Part shown: in pieces, positions 35,616-45,747 of the stretch | Layout of the letters: every line of letters begins with the position of its first letter | Numbering within the stretch: position 1 is the first letter of the stretch | Source: Winogradskyella vidalii | GTDB lineage: Bacteria; Bacteroidota; Bacteroidia; Flavobacteriales; Flavobacteriaceae | DNA length: 64,000 nt | Reading direction: 5' to 3' | Assembly: GCF_013403955.1 (NCBI RefSeq) | Contig: NZ_JABFDG010000009.1 | Span: 62,001 to 126,000 of the forward strand | The notes under the pieces: generated by a model | Seen by the model: the letters and a program-made list of their open reading frames with translations, nothing else | What the model was told of the DNA's origin: nothing | The model's database searches: none | Program-made: the position numbers and the translations under genes

Positions 35616-37304
35616 TTAAAAATTAGCGGTTAAACTTAAATGAACCTTAGAATCTGAGAGTTTAAACTGTTGATTTTCTGTTTTTCCGCTAGAGTAGTTT
35701 AAACGAAAGAGTCCTGCATTGGTAAGTAAGCCAAAACCAAAGCCAAAACCAAAGAGCTTTTCTTTGCTGTCGGTAAGTTTGTTTTCAAAATAGGCAGCAT
35801 CTATAACAGAATGCACATAAATAGTATTGCTTACACGATAACGATATTCGGTACTGATTACGCCATACAGATTGGCCACTAAACTGTTTTCTTCAAAACC
35901 ACGAATGGAGTTGATCCCTCCAAAACGAAATAATTCATTATCCAAATAATTCTCAGATGTTAAAATAGCACCATTTAATCTGGTGTAAAAACTATTCCTA
36001 TTATTAAGGTTAAAGATTTTATAGCTATCCAGGCTAAAAACATTCTGGTCTTCTGTTATTGTATTAGTTGCTCTAGATCCTATACCTGAAGAGAAATCAA
36101 TCCAAAAATTAATTGGAAATAAAGGGTCGTCAAATTGAGATTTTATATAATTATAATGAAGCGTAAAATAGTTGGTGGTATAATCGTTTAGAATGGTTGT
36201 GTCATTTTCTAATAAGTTAGTGGAGTTCGTTGTTGTGATTCCAATTCCGATTTTATGCTGGGCATTGATTTGATAATTAACTTTAGCATATTGTTTGGCG
36301 GTTAAAAAAGTAGAATCTTTTCTGAATAGATTTAAACCAATCTGAAGTCCGATTGGAGAATTAAATATATAGGGTAAATCGGCATCTACGTTTATGGTTT
36401 GCTGATCTATTTCGTCACTTTTATAATAAAGATTTAAAGTTTCTCCATAGTTAAGATTATTAATAAGTCTCAAATCCATGTAACCATCAAATTCAATTTT
36501 GTTGGTGTCTTCGTTGGTTCCAAAACCCAAGAAGCCATCAAAGTTATTTGTTTTAGCTTTTTCAATATATAAATATAGTGTTGTTGAGTCTTGGGTAAAA
36601 AGAACCTCGGGGTCTTTAATTTTATTTGCAAAACGAATATCGCTTAATAATTGTACTTTTTCTTTAATTTTATTTAGGTTGAAGGCTTTTCCAGTCCTCA
36701 ACTTCATAAAATGTTTCAAGTAAGATTTAGGAAACTTCTCATAGCCTTTTACAATAATTTTATCAATGTGTCTTTTTTTTTGTGATACAACTTTTAAGTC
36801 AGCTGAAATTAAATTAGAATTCACTTTAGAGATATTCACTAGTTGTAAAGTTGAAAAAGGATCACCTTCTTCAGCTATTTTAGAATTTAAGTTTTCTAAA
36901 TAACTTTCAAGTGCTGTTGTTTTTAAATCAAAGAAAGTTTCATTCGGATTAGAATCGGTTGATGGTAATAAATCCACTTTAAAATTGGGGTCGTAATAAA
37001 TCCTAATGGTATCAATTCTTTGTCCAACGGTGAGTTGTGCTATAAATAAGGTGTCGTTTTGTTTCTTTAGGTTTTTTAGTGTTGTGTCTATATAGCCTTG
37101 TTTGGTCAGTTGCTGCTTTATAAAATTAATTTCCTTTTCTATGGTCCTGTAGTTGGTATGTGTATTTATATAGCCAGTAGAATCGATAATTTTATTGGTT
37201 TCTATATTTTCACCAATTACAGAAAGAGAAATTGACTGAGCGCTGCTTTGATTGAAAAAAAACAGAAGAAAAACAAAAAAAATAATTCGAGTGTAAAACA
37301 GCAT
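35616..37304 (-). CDS. BamA/TamA-like outer-membrane protein (POTRA plus surface-antigen barrel)
   Basis: 562 residues with a signal peptide (MLFYTRIIFFVFLLFFFNQSS). The first 240 residues are POTRA-like, for example IDKIIVKGYEKFPKSYLKHF and FNLNKIKEKVQLLSD. The rest is an Omp85-type barrel, with LFRFGGINSIRGFEENSL, where the RGF motif of the family is visible, and a C-terminal aromatic (LSLTANF). At 562 residues it is shorter than BamA (about 800), so it is closer to a TamA-like or accessory Omp85 protein. It should be an outer-membrane insertase or translocator of unknown clients. Confidence 0.85.
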   Translation of the reverse strand: MLFYTRIIFFVFLLFFFNQSSAQSISLSVIGENIETNKIIDSTGYINTHTNYRTIEKEINFIKQQLTKQGYIDTTLKNLKKQNDTLFIAQLTVGQRIDTIRIYYDPNFKVDLLPSTDSNPNETFFDLKTTALESYLENLNSKIAEEGDPFSTLQLVNISKVNSNLISADLKVVSQKKRHIDKIIVKGYEKFPKSYLKHFMKLRTGKAFNLNKIKEKVQLLSDIRFANKIKDPEVLFTQDSTTLYLYIEKAKTNNFDGFLGFGTNEDTNKIEFDGYMDLRLINNLNYGETLNLYYKSDEIDQQTINVDADLPYIFNSPIGLQIGLNLFRKDSTFLTAKQYAKVNYQINAQHKIGIGITTTNSTNLLENDTTILNDYTTNYFTLHYNYIKSQFDDPLFPINFWIDFSSGIGSRATNTITEDQNVFSLDSYKIFNLNNRNSFYTRLNGAILTSENYLDNELFRFGGINSIRGFEENSLVANLYGVISTEYRYRVSNTIYVHSVIDAAYFENKLTDSKEKLFGFGFGFGLLTNAGLFRLNYSSGKTENQQFKLSDSKVHLSLTANF

Positions 37305-37405
37305 TTTTAGTAAATAGTATAACTCTTATATAACGTAAAAATAGAACATAAAATATAGCACATGGAAGAAACTTTATATTTCTTTGAAAAAATAATTCAC
37401 AACTA

Positions 37406-37436
37406 TTTGAATTATAAATATATATTTCTACCTTTG
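37406..37436 (+). promoter_or_regulatory. Consensus promoter of the rpsL-rpsG-fusA cluster
   Basis: TTTG (37406-37409), exactly 19 bases, then TACCTTTG (37429-37436) is a full match to the Bacteroidota promoter TTTG-N19-TAnnTTTG. The rpsL ATG is 44 bases downstream of the -7 box. Confidence 0.88.
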
Positions 37437-37439
37437 CAG

Positions 37440-37455
37440 CCCTCAAAAGTGAGGG
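37440..37455 (+). promoter_or_regulatory. Leader hairpin before rpsL
   Basis: CCCTCA-AAAG-TGAGGG forms a 6-bp GC-rich stem immediately at the predicted start of transcription. Such a 5'-end stem may stabilise the mRNA or take part in ribosomal-protein feedback. Only a structure prediction. Confidence 0.5.
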
Positions 37456-37480
37456 TTAAAATAATTTTATATAGAAATAT

Positions 37481-37855
37481 ATGCCAACAATTTCACAATT
37501 AGTACGAAAAGGAAGAGCCAAAATAACCAAGAAGAGTAAATCGGCTGCTTTAGATTCGTGTCCTCAGAGACGTGGTGTATGTACTCGTGTTTATACAACG
37601 ACACCTAAAAAACCTAACTCAGCAATGCGTAAGGTAGCAAGGGTTCGTTTAACAAACGGTAAAGAGGTAAATGCATACATTGGCGGAGAAGGTCACAATT
37701 TACAAGAGCACTCGATAGTATTGGTTAGAGGTGGAAGGGTAAAAGATTTACCAGGAGTTAGATATCACATCGTTCGTGGTGCTTTAGATACAGCAGGTGT
37801 ATCTGGAAGAACGCAACGTAGATCTAAGTATGGTGCAAAACGCCCTAAAAAGTAA
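37481..37855 (+). CDS. rpsL: 30S ribosomal protein S12
   Basis: 124 residues. [20 protein letters not shown] and [16 protein letters not shown] are the universal S12 motifs; both lysines whose mutation gives streptomycin resistance (in TPKKPNS and VKDLPG) are wild type. S12 sits at the decoding centre and helps check codon pairing. First gene of the translation cluster, preceded by a full-consensus promoter and a leader hairpin; rpsG follows after 22 bases. Confidence 0.98.
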   Translation: MPTISQLVRKGRAKITKKSKSAALDSCPQRRGVCTRVYTTTPKKPNSAMRKVARVRLTNGKEVNAYIGGEGHNLQEHSIVLVRGGRVKDLPGVRYHIVRGALDTAGVSGRTQRRSKYGAKRPKK

Positions 37856-37877
37856 TTTAAAACTTTAAGAAGAAGAC

Positions 37878-38354
37878 ATGAGAAAAAGAGCAGCAAAAAA
37901 GAGACCGCTTTTACCGGATCCAAGATTTAATGATCAGTTAGTAACACGTTTTGTTAACATGATGATGTGGGATGGTAAGAAGTCTGTGGCTTTTAAAGTA
38001 TTCTACGATGCAATTGATATTGTTGAAGAGAAAAAAAATGATGACGAAAAAACAGCTTTAGAGATTTGGAAAGAAGCTTTATCTAACGTAATGCCTCACG
38101 TAGAAGTACGTAGTCGTCGTGTTGGTGGTGCTACATTCCAGATTCCAATGCAGATTCGTCCAGACCGTAAGGTTTCAACTGCGATGAAATGGTTAATTAG
38201 CTTTTCACGTAAAAGAAACGAAAAATCTATGGCTCAACGTTTAGCATCAGAAGTTTTAGCAGCAGCTAAAGAAGAAGGAGCAGCGGTGAAGAAGAGAATG
38301 GATACGCATAAGATGGCTGAAGCAAATAAAGCATTTTCACACTTTAGATTTTAA
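37878..38354 (+). CDS. rpsG: 30S ribosomal protein S7
   Basis: 158 residues, with [20 protein letters not shown] at the start and [20 protein letters not shown] in the middle, both diagnostic. S7 nucleates assembly of the 30S head and in E. coli controls its own operon. The gene lies between rpsL and fusA, the conserved str-operon order, with 6 bases to fusA. Confidence 0.98.
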   Translation: MRKRAAKKRPLLPDPRFNDQLVTRFVNMMMWDGKKSVAFKVFYDAIDIVEEKKNDDEKTALEIWKEALSNVMPHVEVRSRRVGGATFQIPMQIRPDRKVSTAMKWLISFSRKRNEKSMAQRLASEVLAAAKEEGAAVKKRMDTHKMAEANKAFSHFRF

Positions 38355-38360
38355 TAAAGG

Positions 38361-40487
38361 ATGGCAAGAGATTTAAAACTTACAAGAAACATAGGAATTG
38401 CGGCTCATATTGATGCTGGTAAAACAACAACAACTGAGCGTATTCTTTTTTATACGGGAGTTTCACATAAAATTGGAGAGGTTCATGATGGAGCTTCTAC
38501 AATGGACTGGATGGAGCAAGAAGCAGAAAGAGGTATTACAATTACTTCTGCGGCTACAACTTGTGATTGGACATTCCCAAAAGAAAATGGTGAGCCAACA
38601 GCAGAAGCTCAGGATTACCATTTTAATATTATTGATACACCTGGTCACGTAGATTTTACAGTTGAGGTAAACCGTTCTTTACGTGTATTAGATGGTTTAG
38701 TTTTCTTATTTAGTGCAGTAGATGGTGTTGAGCCACAGTCTGAAACTAACTGGAGACTTGCAGATAATTATAAAGTACCTCGTATCGGATTTGTTAACAA
38801 AATGGACCGTCAAGGTTCTGACTTCTTAGAAGTTTGTCAGCAAGTAAAAGATATGTTAAAGTCTAACGCAGTGCCAATCGTTTTAAACATTGGTGATGAA
38901 GACAACTTTAAAGGCATTGTAGATTTAGTTAAAAACAGAGCTATTGTATGGCATGATGAAAACTACGGGTCTACTTTTGATGTCGTTGATATTCCTGAAG
39001 AGATGAAAGATGAAGTGCGTAAGTACCGTGCTTTATTGATTGAAGAAGTTGCAGGTTATGACGAGAATCTACTTGAGAAATTCATGGAAGATGAAGATTC
39101 AATTACAGAAGATGAAGTGCACGCTGCACTTAGAGCTGCTGTAATGGATATGGCTATTATACCAATGGTATGTGGTTCTTCATTTAAAAATAAAGGGGTT
39201 CAGTTTTTATTAGATGCTGTATGTCGTTACTTACCTTCTCCTTTAGATAGAGATAGTGTGGTAGGAACAAATCCTGATACCGATAAAGAAGAGCGAAGAA
39301 AGCCTAGCGTAAGCGAACCTTTTTCTGCTTTAGCATTTAAAATTGCTACAGATCCTTTTGTAGGACGTTTAGCATTCTTTAGAGCGTATTCTGGTCGTTT
39401 AGATGCAGGGTCTTATATCTTGAACAACCGTTCAGGTAAAAAAGAACGTATTTCTCGTATTTATCAAATGCACTCTAATAAACAAAATGCTATCGATTTT
39501 ATCGAAGCAGGTGATATTGGAGCAGCAGTAGGATTTAAAGATATCAAGACTGGTGATACTATGTCTGATGAAAAACATCCTATTGTTTTAGAATCTATGG
39601 ACTTCCCGGATCCTGTAATTGGTATTGCGGTTGAGCCTAAGACTAAGGCAGACGTTGATAAAATGGGTATGGCTTTAGCAAAATTAGCTGAAGAAGATCC
39701 AACATTTACAGCAAGAACTGATGAGTCTTCAGGTCAGACAATTATTTCTGGTATGGGTGAGCTTCACTTAGATATTATTGTAGATCGTTTAAAAAGAGAA
39801 TTTAAAGTTGAGGTTAACCAAGGTCAACCACAAGTTGAATATAAAGAAGCTATTACACAAGCTGCTGATCATAGAGAGGTTTACAAGAAACAATCTGGTG
39901 GTCGTGGTAAATTTGCTGATATCGTATTTACGATTGAACCAGCAGATGAAGGTGTTGTAGGATTACAATTTGAATCTGTAATTAAAGGTGGTAACGTTCC
40001 TAAAGAATTTATCCCTTCAATTGAAAAAGGATTTAAAATGGCAATGGTAAATGGACCACTTGCAGGTTACGAAGTTGATTCAATGAAAGTAACTTTAAAG
40101 GATGGTTCTTATCACGATGTCGATTCAGATCAATTATCTTTCGAATTAGCTGCAAAATTAGGATTCAAGAATTCTGCTAAAGCTGCTAAAGCGGTTATAA
40201 TGGAGCCAATCATGAAACTTGAGGTGATTACACCAGAAGAAAACATGGGTGATATTGTAGGTGACTTAAACAGAAGAAGAGGTCAGATGAGTAGTATGGG
40301 TGATAGAGCTGGTGCTAAAACAGTAAAAGCTACTGTGCCATTATCTGAAATGTTTGGTTATGTTACAACGTTAAGAACATTATCTTCAGGTAGAGCAACA
40401 TCTACAATGGAATTTTCTCACTATGCAGAAACTCCAGCAAATATATCACAAGAAGTAATTGCGGCTGCTAAAGGCGTTGAATCGTAA
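38361..40487 (+). CDS. fusA: Elongation factor G
   Basis: 708 residues. GTPase motifs are G1 [20 protein letters not shown]3 [13 protein letters not shown]4 [10 protein letters not shown] and G5 CGSSFKNKG; the later domains carry [18 protein letters not shown] and [19 protein letters not shown] moves tRNA and mRNA after peptide transfer and, with RRF, recycles ribosomes. Full length, no sign of being the EF-G2 type. The tuf gene that follows in many bacteria is absent here and rpsJ comes next, as is usual in Flavobacteria. Confidence 0.98.
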   Translation: MARDLKLTRNIGIAAHIDAGKTTTTERILFYTGVSHKIGEVHDGASTMDWMEQEAERGITITSAATTCDWTFPKENGEPTAEAQDYHFNIIDTPGHVDFTVEVNRSLRVLDGLVFLFSAVDGVEPQSETNWRLADNYKVPRIGFVNKMDRQGSDFLEVCQQVKDMLKSNAVPIVLNIGDEDNFKGIVDLVKNRAIVWHDENYGSTFDVVDIPEEMKDEVRKYRALLIEEVAGYDENLLEKFMEDEDSITEDEVHAALRAAVMDMAIIPMVCGSSFKNKGVQFLLDAVCRYLPSPLDRDSVVGTNPDTDKEERRKPSVSEPFSALAFKIATDPFVGRLAFFRAYSGRLDAGSYILNNRSGKKERISRIYQMHSNKQNAIDFIEAGDIGAAVGFKDIKTGDTMSDEKHPIVLESMDFPDPVIGIAVEPKTKADVDKMGMALAKLAEEDPTFTARTDESSGQTIISGMGELHLDIIVDRLKREFKVEVNQGQPQVEYKEAITQAADHREVYKKQSGGRGKFADIVFTIEPADEGVVGLQFESVIKGGNVPKEFIPSIEKGFKMAMVNGPLAGYEVDSMKVTLKDGSYHDVDSDQLSFELAAKLGFKNSAKAAKAVIMEPIMKLEVITPEENMGDIVGDLNRRRGQMSSMGDRAGAKTVKATVPLSEMFGYVTTLRTLSSGRATSTMEFSHYAETPANISQEVIAAAKGVES

Positions 40488-40498
40488 ATCTTAAGAAA

Positions 40499-40804
40499 AT
40501 GAGTCAAAAAATCAGAATAAAATTAAAGTCTTACGATCACAATTTAGTGGACAAGTCTGCTGATAAGATTGTAAAAACAGTAAAAAGTACTGGTGCAGTA
40601 GTAACGGGACCAATTCCATTACCAACACACAAAAAAATATTTACTGTATTACGTTCACCACACGTAAACAAGAAATCTAGAGAACAATTTCAATTAAGCT
40701 CTTACAAGCGTTTATTAGATATTTACTCTTCATCTTCTAAAACAATTGATGCTTTAATGAAACTTGAATTACCAAGTGGCGTTGAAGTTGAGATTAAAGT
40801 GTAA
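40499..40804 (+). CDS. rpsJ: 30S ribosomal protein S10
   Basis: 101 residues with [20 protein letters not shown] and [20 protein letters not shown], the S10 signature; the family is about 103 residues. S10 is part of the 30S head and in many bacteria also serves NusG/NusA antitermination (NusE). It is first of the S10 group but separated from rplC by about 210 bases of repeat DNA rather than the usual short gap. Confidence 0.98.
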   Translation: MSQKIRIKLKSYDHNLVDKSADKIVKTVKSTGAVVTGPIPLPTHKKIFTVLRSPHVNKKSREQFQLSSYKRLLDIYSSSSKTIDALMKLELPSGVEVEIKV

Positions 40805-40813
40805 TTTGAACAC

Positions 40814-40877
40814 AATGTCGTTCTGAGCAAAAGCGAAGAATCTCATTGATAAAATGTCCCACCGATGCGGTCGCGGG
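40814..40877. repeat. Dispersed repeat-like sequence after rpsJ
   Basis: The stretch contains TGTCGTTCTGAGCAAAAGCG and GAAGAATCTCAT, close to an intergenic repeat (TGTCATTCTGAGC...GAAGAATCT) that I remember from many bacterial genomes, followed by a GC-rich piece (ACCGATGCGGTCGCGGG). It interrupts the ribosomal operon. Repeat status rests on memory and needs a genome search. Confidence 0.5.
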
Positions 40878-40895
40878 AAAAACGGTAAAAATACA

Positions 40896-40928
40896 ATTCA
40901 AGGCTGAAATGTATTTTCAGCCTTGAAT
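40896..40928 (+). repeat. 14-bp perfect hairpin between rpsJ and rplC
   Basis: ATTCAAGGCTGAAA (40896-40909) and TTTCAGCCTTGAAT (40915-40928) form a perfect stem with a 5-base loop. No T-run follows, so transcription into rplC is probably not fully stopped. Confidence 0.8.
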
Positions 40929-40940
40929 ATTTATAGCAAA

Positions 40941-40997
40941 GGACAAGTCGCGACTTGTCCACCAAAAACAAACAATCGGTCAAGTCGCGACTTGATC
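40941..40997. repeat. Two tandem CAAGTCGCGACTTG palindromes inside the S10 operon
   Basis: The first is a perfect 20-bp palindrome (40941-40960) and the second a 16-bp perfect palindrome (40980-40995) that extends to 20 with one G-T pair (40978-40997). Both have the core CAAGTCGCGACTTG, far richer in GC than the flanks. They end 18 bases before the rplC start. This is the pattern of a REP-like or small transposon-derived repeat. Confidence 0.85.
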
Positions 40998-41015
40998 ATA
41001 CTAAAAAAGAAAAAC

Positions 41016-41633
41016 ATGTCTGGGTTAATTGGAAAAAAAATCGGTATGACCAGCATTTTCGACGAAAATGGAAAGAACATTCCATGTACAGTAATCGAAG
41101 CTGGACCATGTATCGTTACCCAAGTCAGAACTGAAGAAGTGGATGGTTATTCAGCCCTTCAATTAGGTTTCGATGACGCGACAGAAAAAAGCGCTACTAA
41201 AGCAGACTTAGGTCATGCTAAAAAAGCGGGTACTTCTGTAAAACGCAAAGTTGTTGAATTTAAAGGTTTTGATGCGGAGTACAAATTAGGTGATGCTATC
41301 ACAGTTGAGCAATTTATTGAAGGAGAATTTGTAGATGTTGCAGGTACTTCTAAAGGTAAAGGATTTCAAGGGGTAGTAAAACGTCACGGATTCGGTGGTG
41401 TAGGTCAAGCAACGCATGGTCAACATAACCGTTTAAGAGCTCCAGGTTCTATTGGTGCAGCTTCTTATCCTGCGAGAGTATTCAAAGGAATGAAGATGGC
41501 CGGAAGAATGGGTGGTGAAACAGTAAAAGTTCAAAATTTAAGAGTTTATAAAGTAGTTCCTGAAAAGAACCTACTTGTGGTAAAAGGATGTGTTCCTGGT
41601 CACAAAAATTCTTATGTAATCATTGAGAAGTAA
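41016..41633 (+). CDS. rplC: 50S ribosomal protein L3
   Basis: 205 residues from the ATG at 41016 ([19 protein letters not shown]); the longer frame upstream runs through the palindromic repeats and is rejected. [20 protein letters not shown] and [15 protein letters not shown] are the L3 core motifs that reach the peptidyl-transferase centre. Its stop shares a base with the rplD start (TAATG), so the two are coupled. Confidence 0.97.
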   Translation: MSGLIGKKIGMTSIFDENGKNIPCTVIEAGPCIVTQVRTEEVDGYSALQLGFDDATEKSATKADLGHAKKAGTSVKRKVVEFKGFDAEYKLGDAITVEQFIEGEFVDVAGTSKGKGFQGVVKRHGFGGVGQATHGQHNRLRAPGSIGAASYPARVFKGMKMAGRMGGETVKVQNLRVYKVVPEKNLLVVKGCVPGHKNSYVIIEK

Positions 41634-42262
41634 TGGAAATAGCAGTTTTAGATATAAACGGAAAAGACACTGGAAGGAAAGCTGAGCTTTCTAAAGAAGT
41701 GTTCGCTATAGAGCCTAATAATCATGCTGTCTATTTAGATGTTAAGCAATACTTAGCAAACCAAAGACAAGGGACGCATAAGGCAAAAGAAAGAGCAGAG
41801 ATAGCTGGTAGTACACGTAAGATTAAAAAACAAAAAGGTACTGGTACTGCAAGAGCAGGTAGTATTAAGTCTGGTGTATTTAAAGGTGGTGGTCGTATGT
41901 TTGGTCCTAGACCAAGAAATTATGGTTTTAAATTAAATAAAAACCTTAAGCGATTAGCACGTAAATCAGCATTAAGTCTTAAAGCAAATGACAAGTCAAT
42001 TTTAGTAATGGAAGAGTTCAGTTTTGATGCTCCAAAAACTAAAAACTTTGTTAATGTATTAAAGGCTTTAGAGATAGAAAACAAAAAATCTCTAATTGTG
42101 TTGGGTGATACAAATAATAATGTATATTTGTCCTCACGCAATTTTAAAGGTTCTGAAGTTGTAACTGCTTCGGAATTAAGTACTTATAAAATTATGAATG
42201 CTAACAAAGTTATTCTAATTGAAAGTGCTTTAGAAGGAATTGAATCGAATTTAAGTAAATAG
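41633..42262 (+). CDS. rplD: 50S ribosomal protein L4
   Basis: 209 residues with AEIAGSTRKIKKQKGTGTAR and GGRMFGPRPRNYGFKLNKNL, which form the L4 loop that lines the exit tunnel. L4 is the autoregulator of the S10 operon in gamma-proteobacteria; here the usual leader position is occupied by repeats. One-base overlap with rplC; 5 bases to rplW. Confidence 0.97.
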   Translation: MEIAVLDINGKDTGRKAELSKEVFAIEPNNHAVYLDVKQYLANQRQGTHKAKERAEIAGSTRKIKKQKGTGTARAGSIKSGVFKGGGRMFGPRPRNYGFKLNKNLKRLARKSALSLKANDKSILVMEEFSFDAPKTKNFVNVLKALEIENKKSLIVLGDTNNNVYLSSRNFKGSEVVTASELSTYKIMNANKVILIESALEGIESNLSK

Positions 42263-42267
42263 AACAG

Positions 42268-42558
42268 ATGAGTATCTTAATAAAACCTATAATCACAGAA
42301 AAAGCAACCATGCAAAGTGAGTTGTTAAATGCTTATGCATTTGAAGTGAACACAAAGGCGAACAAGGTAGAAATCAAAAAAGCGGTGGAAGCGGCTTATG
42401 GAGTTTCTGTTGAAAAAGTTCGTACAATAAATGTCCGTCCAGAAAGAAGAACACGTCATACAAAGACTGGGATTCAACATGGTAAAACAAATGCTGTTAA
42501 AAAAGCAATTGTACAACTGGCGGAAGGTGAAACAATAGATTTATACACTAACATGTAA
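42268..42558 (+). CDS. rplW: 50S ribosomal protein L23
   Basis: 96 residues; the start MSILIKPIITEKATMQSE and the RRTRHTKTGIQHGKTNAVKK segment match L23. It sits at the tunnel exit and is the docking point for trigger factor and SRP. Conserved order rplD-rplW-rplB with short gaps. Confidence 0.97.
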   Translation: MSILIKPIITEKATMQSELLNAYAFEVNTKANKVEIKKAVEAAYGVSVEKVRTINVRPERRTRHTKTGIQHGKTNAVKKAIVQLAEGETIDLYTNM

Positions 42559-42570
42559 TTTTAGACATTA

Positions 42571-43398
42571 ATGTCAGTAAGAAAATTAAAACCGATCACA
42601 TCAGGTCAGCGATTTAGAGTAGTAAATGGATTTGACGCCATTACTACTGATAAGCCGGAGAAAAGCTTGCTTGCTCCGAAAAAACGATCAGGTGGTAGAA
42701 ACAGTCAAGGAAAAATGACCATACGCCAAGTTGGTGGAGGTCATAAGAAACGTTATCGTATTATCGATTTCAAACGTAACAAAACAGGTATTCCTGCAGA
42801 AGTTAAGTCAATCGAGTATGATCCAAACAGAACAGCATTTATTGCTTTATTAAATTACCAAGACGGCGAGAAACGTTATATTATCGCTCAAAATGGTTTA
42901 AAAGTAGGGCAAAATTTAGTGTCTGGTGAAACTGGTGTAGCTCCTGAAATAGGAAATGCAATGCCTTTAAGTGAGATTCCTTTAGGAACCGTTATCTCTT
43001 GTATAGAATTACGTCCTGGTCAAGGTGCTGTAATGGCACGTAGTGCTGGTGCATTTGCTCAATTAATGGCAAGAGGAGATAAATTTGCTACTGTTAAATT
43101 GCCTTCAGGTGAAACAAGATTAATTCTTGTTACATGTATGGCAACAATTGGAGCAGTATCTAATTCAGATCATCAATTACTAGTCTCTGGTAAAGCAGGT
43201 AGAAGTAGATGGTTAGGAAGACGTCCAAGAGTAAGACCAGTAGTAATGAACCCAGTCGATCACCCAATGGGTGGTGGTGAAGGTAAATCTGCCGGAGGTC
43301 ATCCAAGAAATAGAAACGGTGTACCTGCTAAAGGTTACAGAACGCGTTCTAAGACAAAAGCGAGTAATAAGTATATTGTAGAACGTAGAAAGAAATAA
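42571..43398 (+). CDS. rplB: 50S ribosomal protein L2
   Basis: 275 residues. [40 protein letters not shown] and [17 protein letters not shown] are universal L2 motifs; the His in the last is near the peptidyl-transferase centre. L2 joins the subunits and is needed for activity. Full length. Confidence 0.98.
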   Translation: MSVRKLKPITSGQRFRVVNGFDAITTDKPEKSLLAPKKRSGGRNSQGKMTIRQVGGGHKKRYRIIDFKRNKTGIPAEVKSIEYDPNRTAFIALLNYQDGEKRYIIAQNGLKVGQNLVSGETGVAPEIGNAMPLSEIPLGTVISCIELRPGQGAVMARSAGAFAQLMARGDKFATVKLPSGETRLILVTCMATIGAVSNSDHQLLVSGKAGRSRWLGRRPRVRPVVMNPVDHPMGGGEGKSAGGHPRNRNGVPAKGYRTRSKTKASNKYIVERRKK

Positions 43399-43408
43399 TT
43401 AAGATAGT

Positions 43409-43687
43409 ATGGCACGTTCATTAAAAAAAGGACCTTATATCCACTATAAGTTAGATAAGAAAGTTGCAGAAAATGTAGCTTCAAACAAAAAGACAGTTAT
43501 TAAAACTTGGTCTAGAGCATCAATGATTTCTCCAGATTTCGTTGGTCAGACTATTGCAGTTCATAATGGTCGTCAGTTTGTTCCAGTATTTGTAACTGAA
43601 AACATGGTAGGTCATAAATTAGGAGAATTTTCACCAACAAGATCTTTTAGAGGTCATGCAGGTGCTAAGAATAAAGGTAAAAAATAA
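43409..43687 (+). CDS. rpsS: 30S ribosomal protein S19
   Basis: 92 residues, [19 protein letters not shown] at the start and [18 protein letters not shown] near the end, as expected for S19, which binds the 16S head with S13. Conserved between rplB and rplV. Confidence 0.97.
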   Translation: MARSLKKGPYIHYKLDKKVAENVASNKKTVIKTWSRASMISPDFVGQTIAVHNGRQFVPVFVTENMVGHKLGEFSPTRSFRGHAGAKNKGKK

Positions 43688-43692
43688 GAATC

Positions 43693-44100
43693 ATGGGAAG
43701 TCGTAAAAAACAAATGGCGGAAGCTATTAAAGCGGAGAAGAAGCAAGTTGCTTTTGCTAAGCTAAATAACTGTCCTACATCACCAAGAAAAATGCGTTTA
43801 GTAGCGGATTTAGTAAGAGGTGAAAAGGCTGAAAAAGCTCTTCAGATTCTTAGATTTAGTCAAAAAGAAGCGTCTCGTCGTTTAGAGAAACTTGTTGTAT
43901 CTGCAATAGCAAACTGGCAAGCTAAAAACGAAGATGCTGATGTTGAAGAAGCTAAATTGTTTATCAAAGAAATTAGAGTAGATGGTGGTTCTATGTTAAA
44001 GAGATTGCGTCCAGCACCTCAAGGTAGAGCACATAGAATAAGAAAAAGATCTAATCACGTTACCGTGGTTGTAGATTCATTAAATAAAACACAAAGCTAA
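43693..44100 (+). CDS. rplV: 50S ribosomal protein L22
   Basis: 135 residues, with [20 protein letters not shown] and [20 protein letters not shown] (the tunnel beta-hairpin). L22 narrows the exit tunnel with L4. The N-terminus ([18 protein letters not shown]) is some 15 residues longer than in E. coli, a feature I believe to be common in the phylum. Confidence 0.96.
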   Translation: MGSRKKQMAEAIKAEKKQVAFAKLNNCPTSPRKMRLVADLVRGEKAEKALQILRFSQKEASRRLEKLVVSAIANWQAKNEDADVEEAKLFIKEIRVDGGSMLKRLRPAPQGRAHRIRKRSNHVTVVVDSLNKTQS

Positions 44101-44109
44101 GATAGAGGT

Positions 44110-44826
44110 ATGGGACAAAAGACAAATCCAATCGGAAATCGCTTAGGAATTATCAGAGGATGGGAATCTAACTGGTACGGAGGAAACGATTATGGTGATA
44201 AACTTGCCGAAGACGATAAGATTAGAAAGTATATTCATGCTCGTCTATCTAAAGCTAGTGTAAGTAGAGTAATTATTGAGCGTACGCTTAAACTTGTAAC
44301 CGTTACTATAACTACTGCTAGACCTGGTATAATTATTGGGAAAGGTGGCCAAGAAGTAGATAAGTTAAAAGAAGAGCTTAAGAAAATTACTGGCAAAGAA
44401 GTTCAATTGAACATCTTTGAAATTAAAAGACCTGAACTAGATGCATACTTAGTAGCTGCTAGTGTTGCTCGTCAAATTGAAAGCCGAATTTCATATAGAC
44501 GTGCAATAAAAATGGCTATTGCTGCTGCAATGCGTATGAATGCAGAAGGAATTAAAATTCAGATTAGTGGTCGTTTAAACGGTGCTGAAATGGCACGTTC
44601 AGAACACTATAAAGAAGGACGTATTCCTTTATCTACTTTTAGAGCTGATATTGATTATGCTCTTGTAGAAGCACATACTACTTATGGTAGATTGGGCATC
44701 AAAGTTTGGATAATGAAAGGCGAAGTATATGGTAAAAGAGAACTTTCTCCATTAGTTGGCTTATCTAAACAAAAAGGTAAAGGTGGACGTGGTGGAAACA
44801 AGAACCAATCTCGTCGTAGAAAGTAA
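44110..44826 (+). CDS. rpsC: 30S ribosomal protein S3
   Basis: 238 residues: [20 protein letters not shown], the KH motif [19 protein letters not shown], and [19 protein letters not shown]3 lines the mRNA entry tunnel. The C-terminal tail is rich in Gly, Lys and Arg ([17 protein letters not shown]), as in other Bacteroidota. Confidence 0.98.
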   Translation: MGQKTNPIGNRLGIIRGWESNWYGGNDYGDKLAEDDKIRKYIHARLSKASVSRVIIERTLKLVTVTITTARPGIIIGKGGQEVDKLKEELKKITGKEVQLNIFEIKRPELDAYLVAASVARQIESRISYRRAIKMAIAAAMRMNAEGIKIQISGRLNGAEMARSEHYKEGRIPLSTFRADIDYALVEAHTTYGRLGIKVWIMKGEVYGKRELSPLVGLSKQKGKGGRGGNKNQSRRRK

Positions 44827-44846
44827 TTTTTTAAAGAAAAGACAAA

Positions 44847-45266
44847 ATGTTACAGCCTAAAAGAACAAAATTTCGTAAGCAGCAAAAAGGACGTATGAAA
44901 GGAAATGCAGGAAGAGGTCATTTGTTATCAAATGGTACTTTCGGTATTAAATCATTAGAGTCAACTTTTATTACTGCACGTCAAATAGAAGCAGCGCGTA
45001 TTGCCGCTACTCGTTACATGAAAAGAGAAGGATCGTTATGGATTAAAATTTTTCCAGACAAGCCTATCACAAAGAAACCTCTTGAAGTACGTATGGGTAA
45101 AGGTAAAGGTGCCGTTGAATATTGGGCAGCAGTTGTAAAACCAGGACGTATGTTATTTGAAATCAGTGGTGTGCCATTAGAAACAGCTCAAGAAGCACTT
45201 CGTTTGGCAGCACAGAAACTTCCTGTAAAAACTAAGTTTATCATAGCTAGAGATTACGAAGCTTAA
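44847..45266 (+). CDS. rplP: 50S ribosomal protein L16
   Basis: 139 residues, [19 protein letters not shown] and [20 protein letters not shown] being diagnostic. L16 helps place the A-site tRNA. The conserved order rpsC-rplP-rpmC is kept, with 20 bases before and 12 after. Confidence 0.98.
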   Translation: MLQPKRTKFRKQQKGRMKGNAGRGHLLSNGTFGIKSLESTFITARQIEAARIAATRYMKREGSLWIKIFPDKPITKKPLEVRMGKGKGAVEYWAAVVKPGRMLFEISGVPLETAQEALRLAAQKLPVKTKFIIARDYEA

Positions 45267-45278
45267 TAGAAAGATATT

Positions 45279-45470
45279 ATGAAGCAATCAGAAATTAAAC
45301 AGCTTTCAACAGCTGAGTTACAAGAGAAACTTAGTGAATCTAAAAAGAGTTATACAGACCTGAAAATGGCTCACACTATATCTCCGTTAGATAACCCAAT
45401 TCAGTTACGAGTTGCACGTCGCACAGTAGCTAGAGTGGCAACAGAATTAACTAAAAGAGACGTACAATAA
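45279..45470 (+). CDS. rpmC: 50S ribosomal protein L29
   Basis: 63 residues, two helices; MKQSEIKQLSTAELQEKLSE and PIQLRVARRTVARVATEL match L29, which sits by L23 at the tunnel exit. Typical length (60-70). Confidence 0.96.
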   Translation: MKQSEIKQLSTAELQEKLSESKKSYTDLKMAHTISPLDNPIQLRVARRTVARVATELTKRDVQ

Positions 45471-45487
45471 TTGTATTCTGCTGAAAG

Positions 45488-45745
45488 ATGGAAAAAAGAA
45501 ACTTAAGAAAAGAACGTATAGGGATCGTAACGAGTAACAAAATGGAGAAATCTATTGTAGTTGCTGAAGTTAAGAAGGTAAAACACCCTATGTATGGAAA
45601 ATTCGTGTTAAAGACTAAGAAATATGTCGCACACGATGAGACAAATGACTGCAACGAAGGCGATACTGTAAAGATCATGGAAACACGACCTTTAAGTAAA
45701 TCTAAATGTTGGAGATTAGTAGAAATAATTGAAAGAGCGAAGTAA
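45488..45745 (+). CDS. rpsQ: 30S ribosomal protein S17
   Basis: 85 residues, with [19 protein letters not shown] and [20 protein letters not shown], then [20 protein letters not shown]17 is a primary 16S binder with an OB fold. Two bases separate it from rplN. Confidence 0.97.
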   Translation: MEKRNLRKERIGIVTSNKMEKSIVVAEVKKVKHPMYGKFVLKTKKYVAHDETNDCNEGDTVKIMETRPLSKSKCWRLVEIIERAK

Positions 45746-45747
45746 TT

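Noticed and set aside
35616..37304. Assignment as BamA itself
   Set aside because: At 562 residues it lacks the five POTRA repeats expected of BamA and is better left as an accessory Omp85/TamA-like protein.
38398..38652. Open frames on both strands within fusA
   Set aside because: They are shifted shadows of a highly conserved gene and have no features of their own.
40923..41015. Upstream extension of the rplC reading frame by 31 residues
   Set aside because: It runs through the two palindromic repeats; L3 begins at [15 protein letters not shown] as in all relatives.
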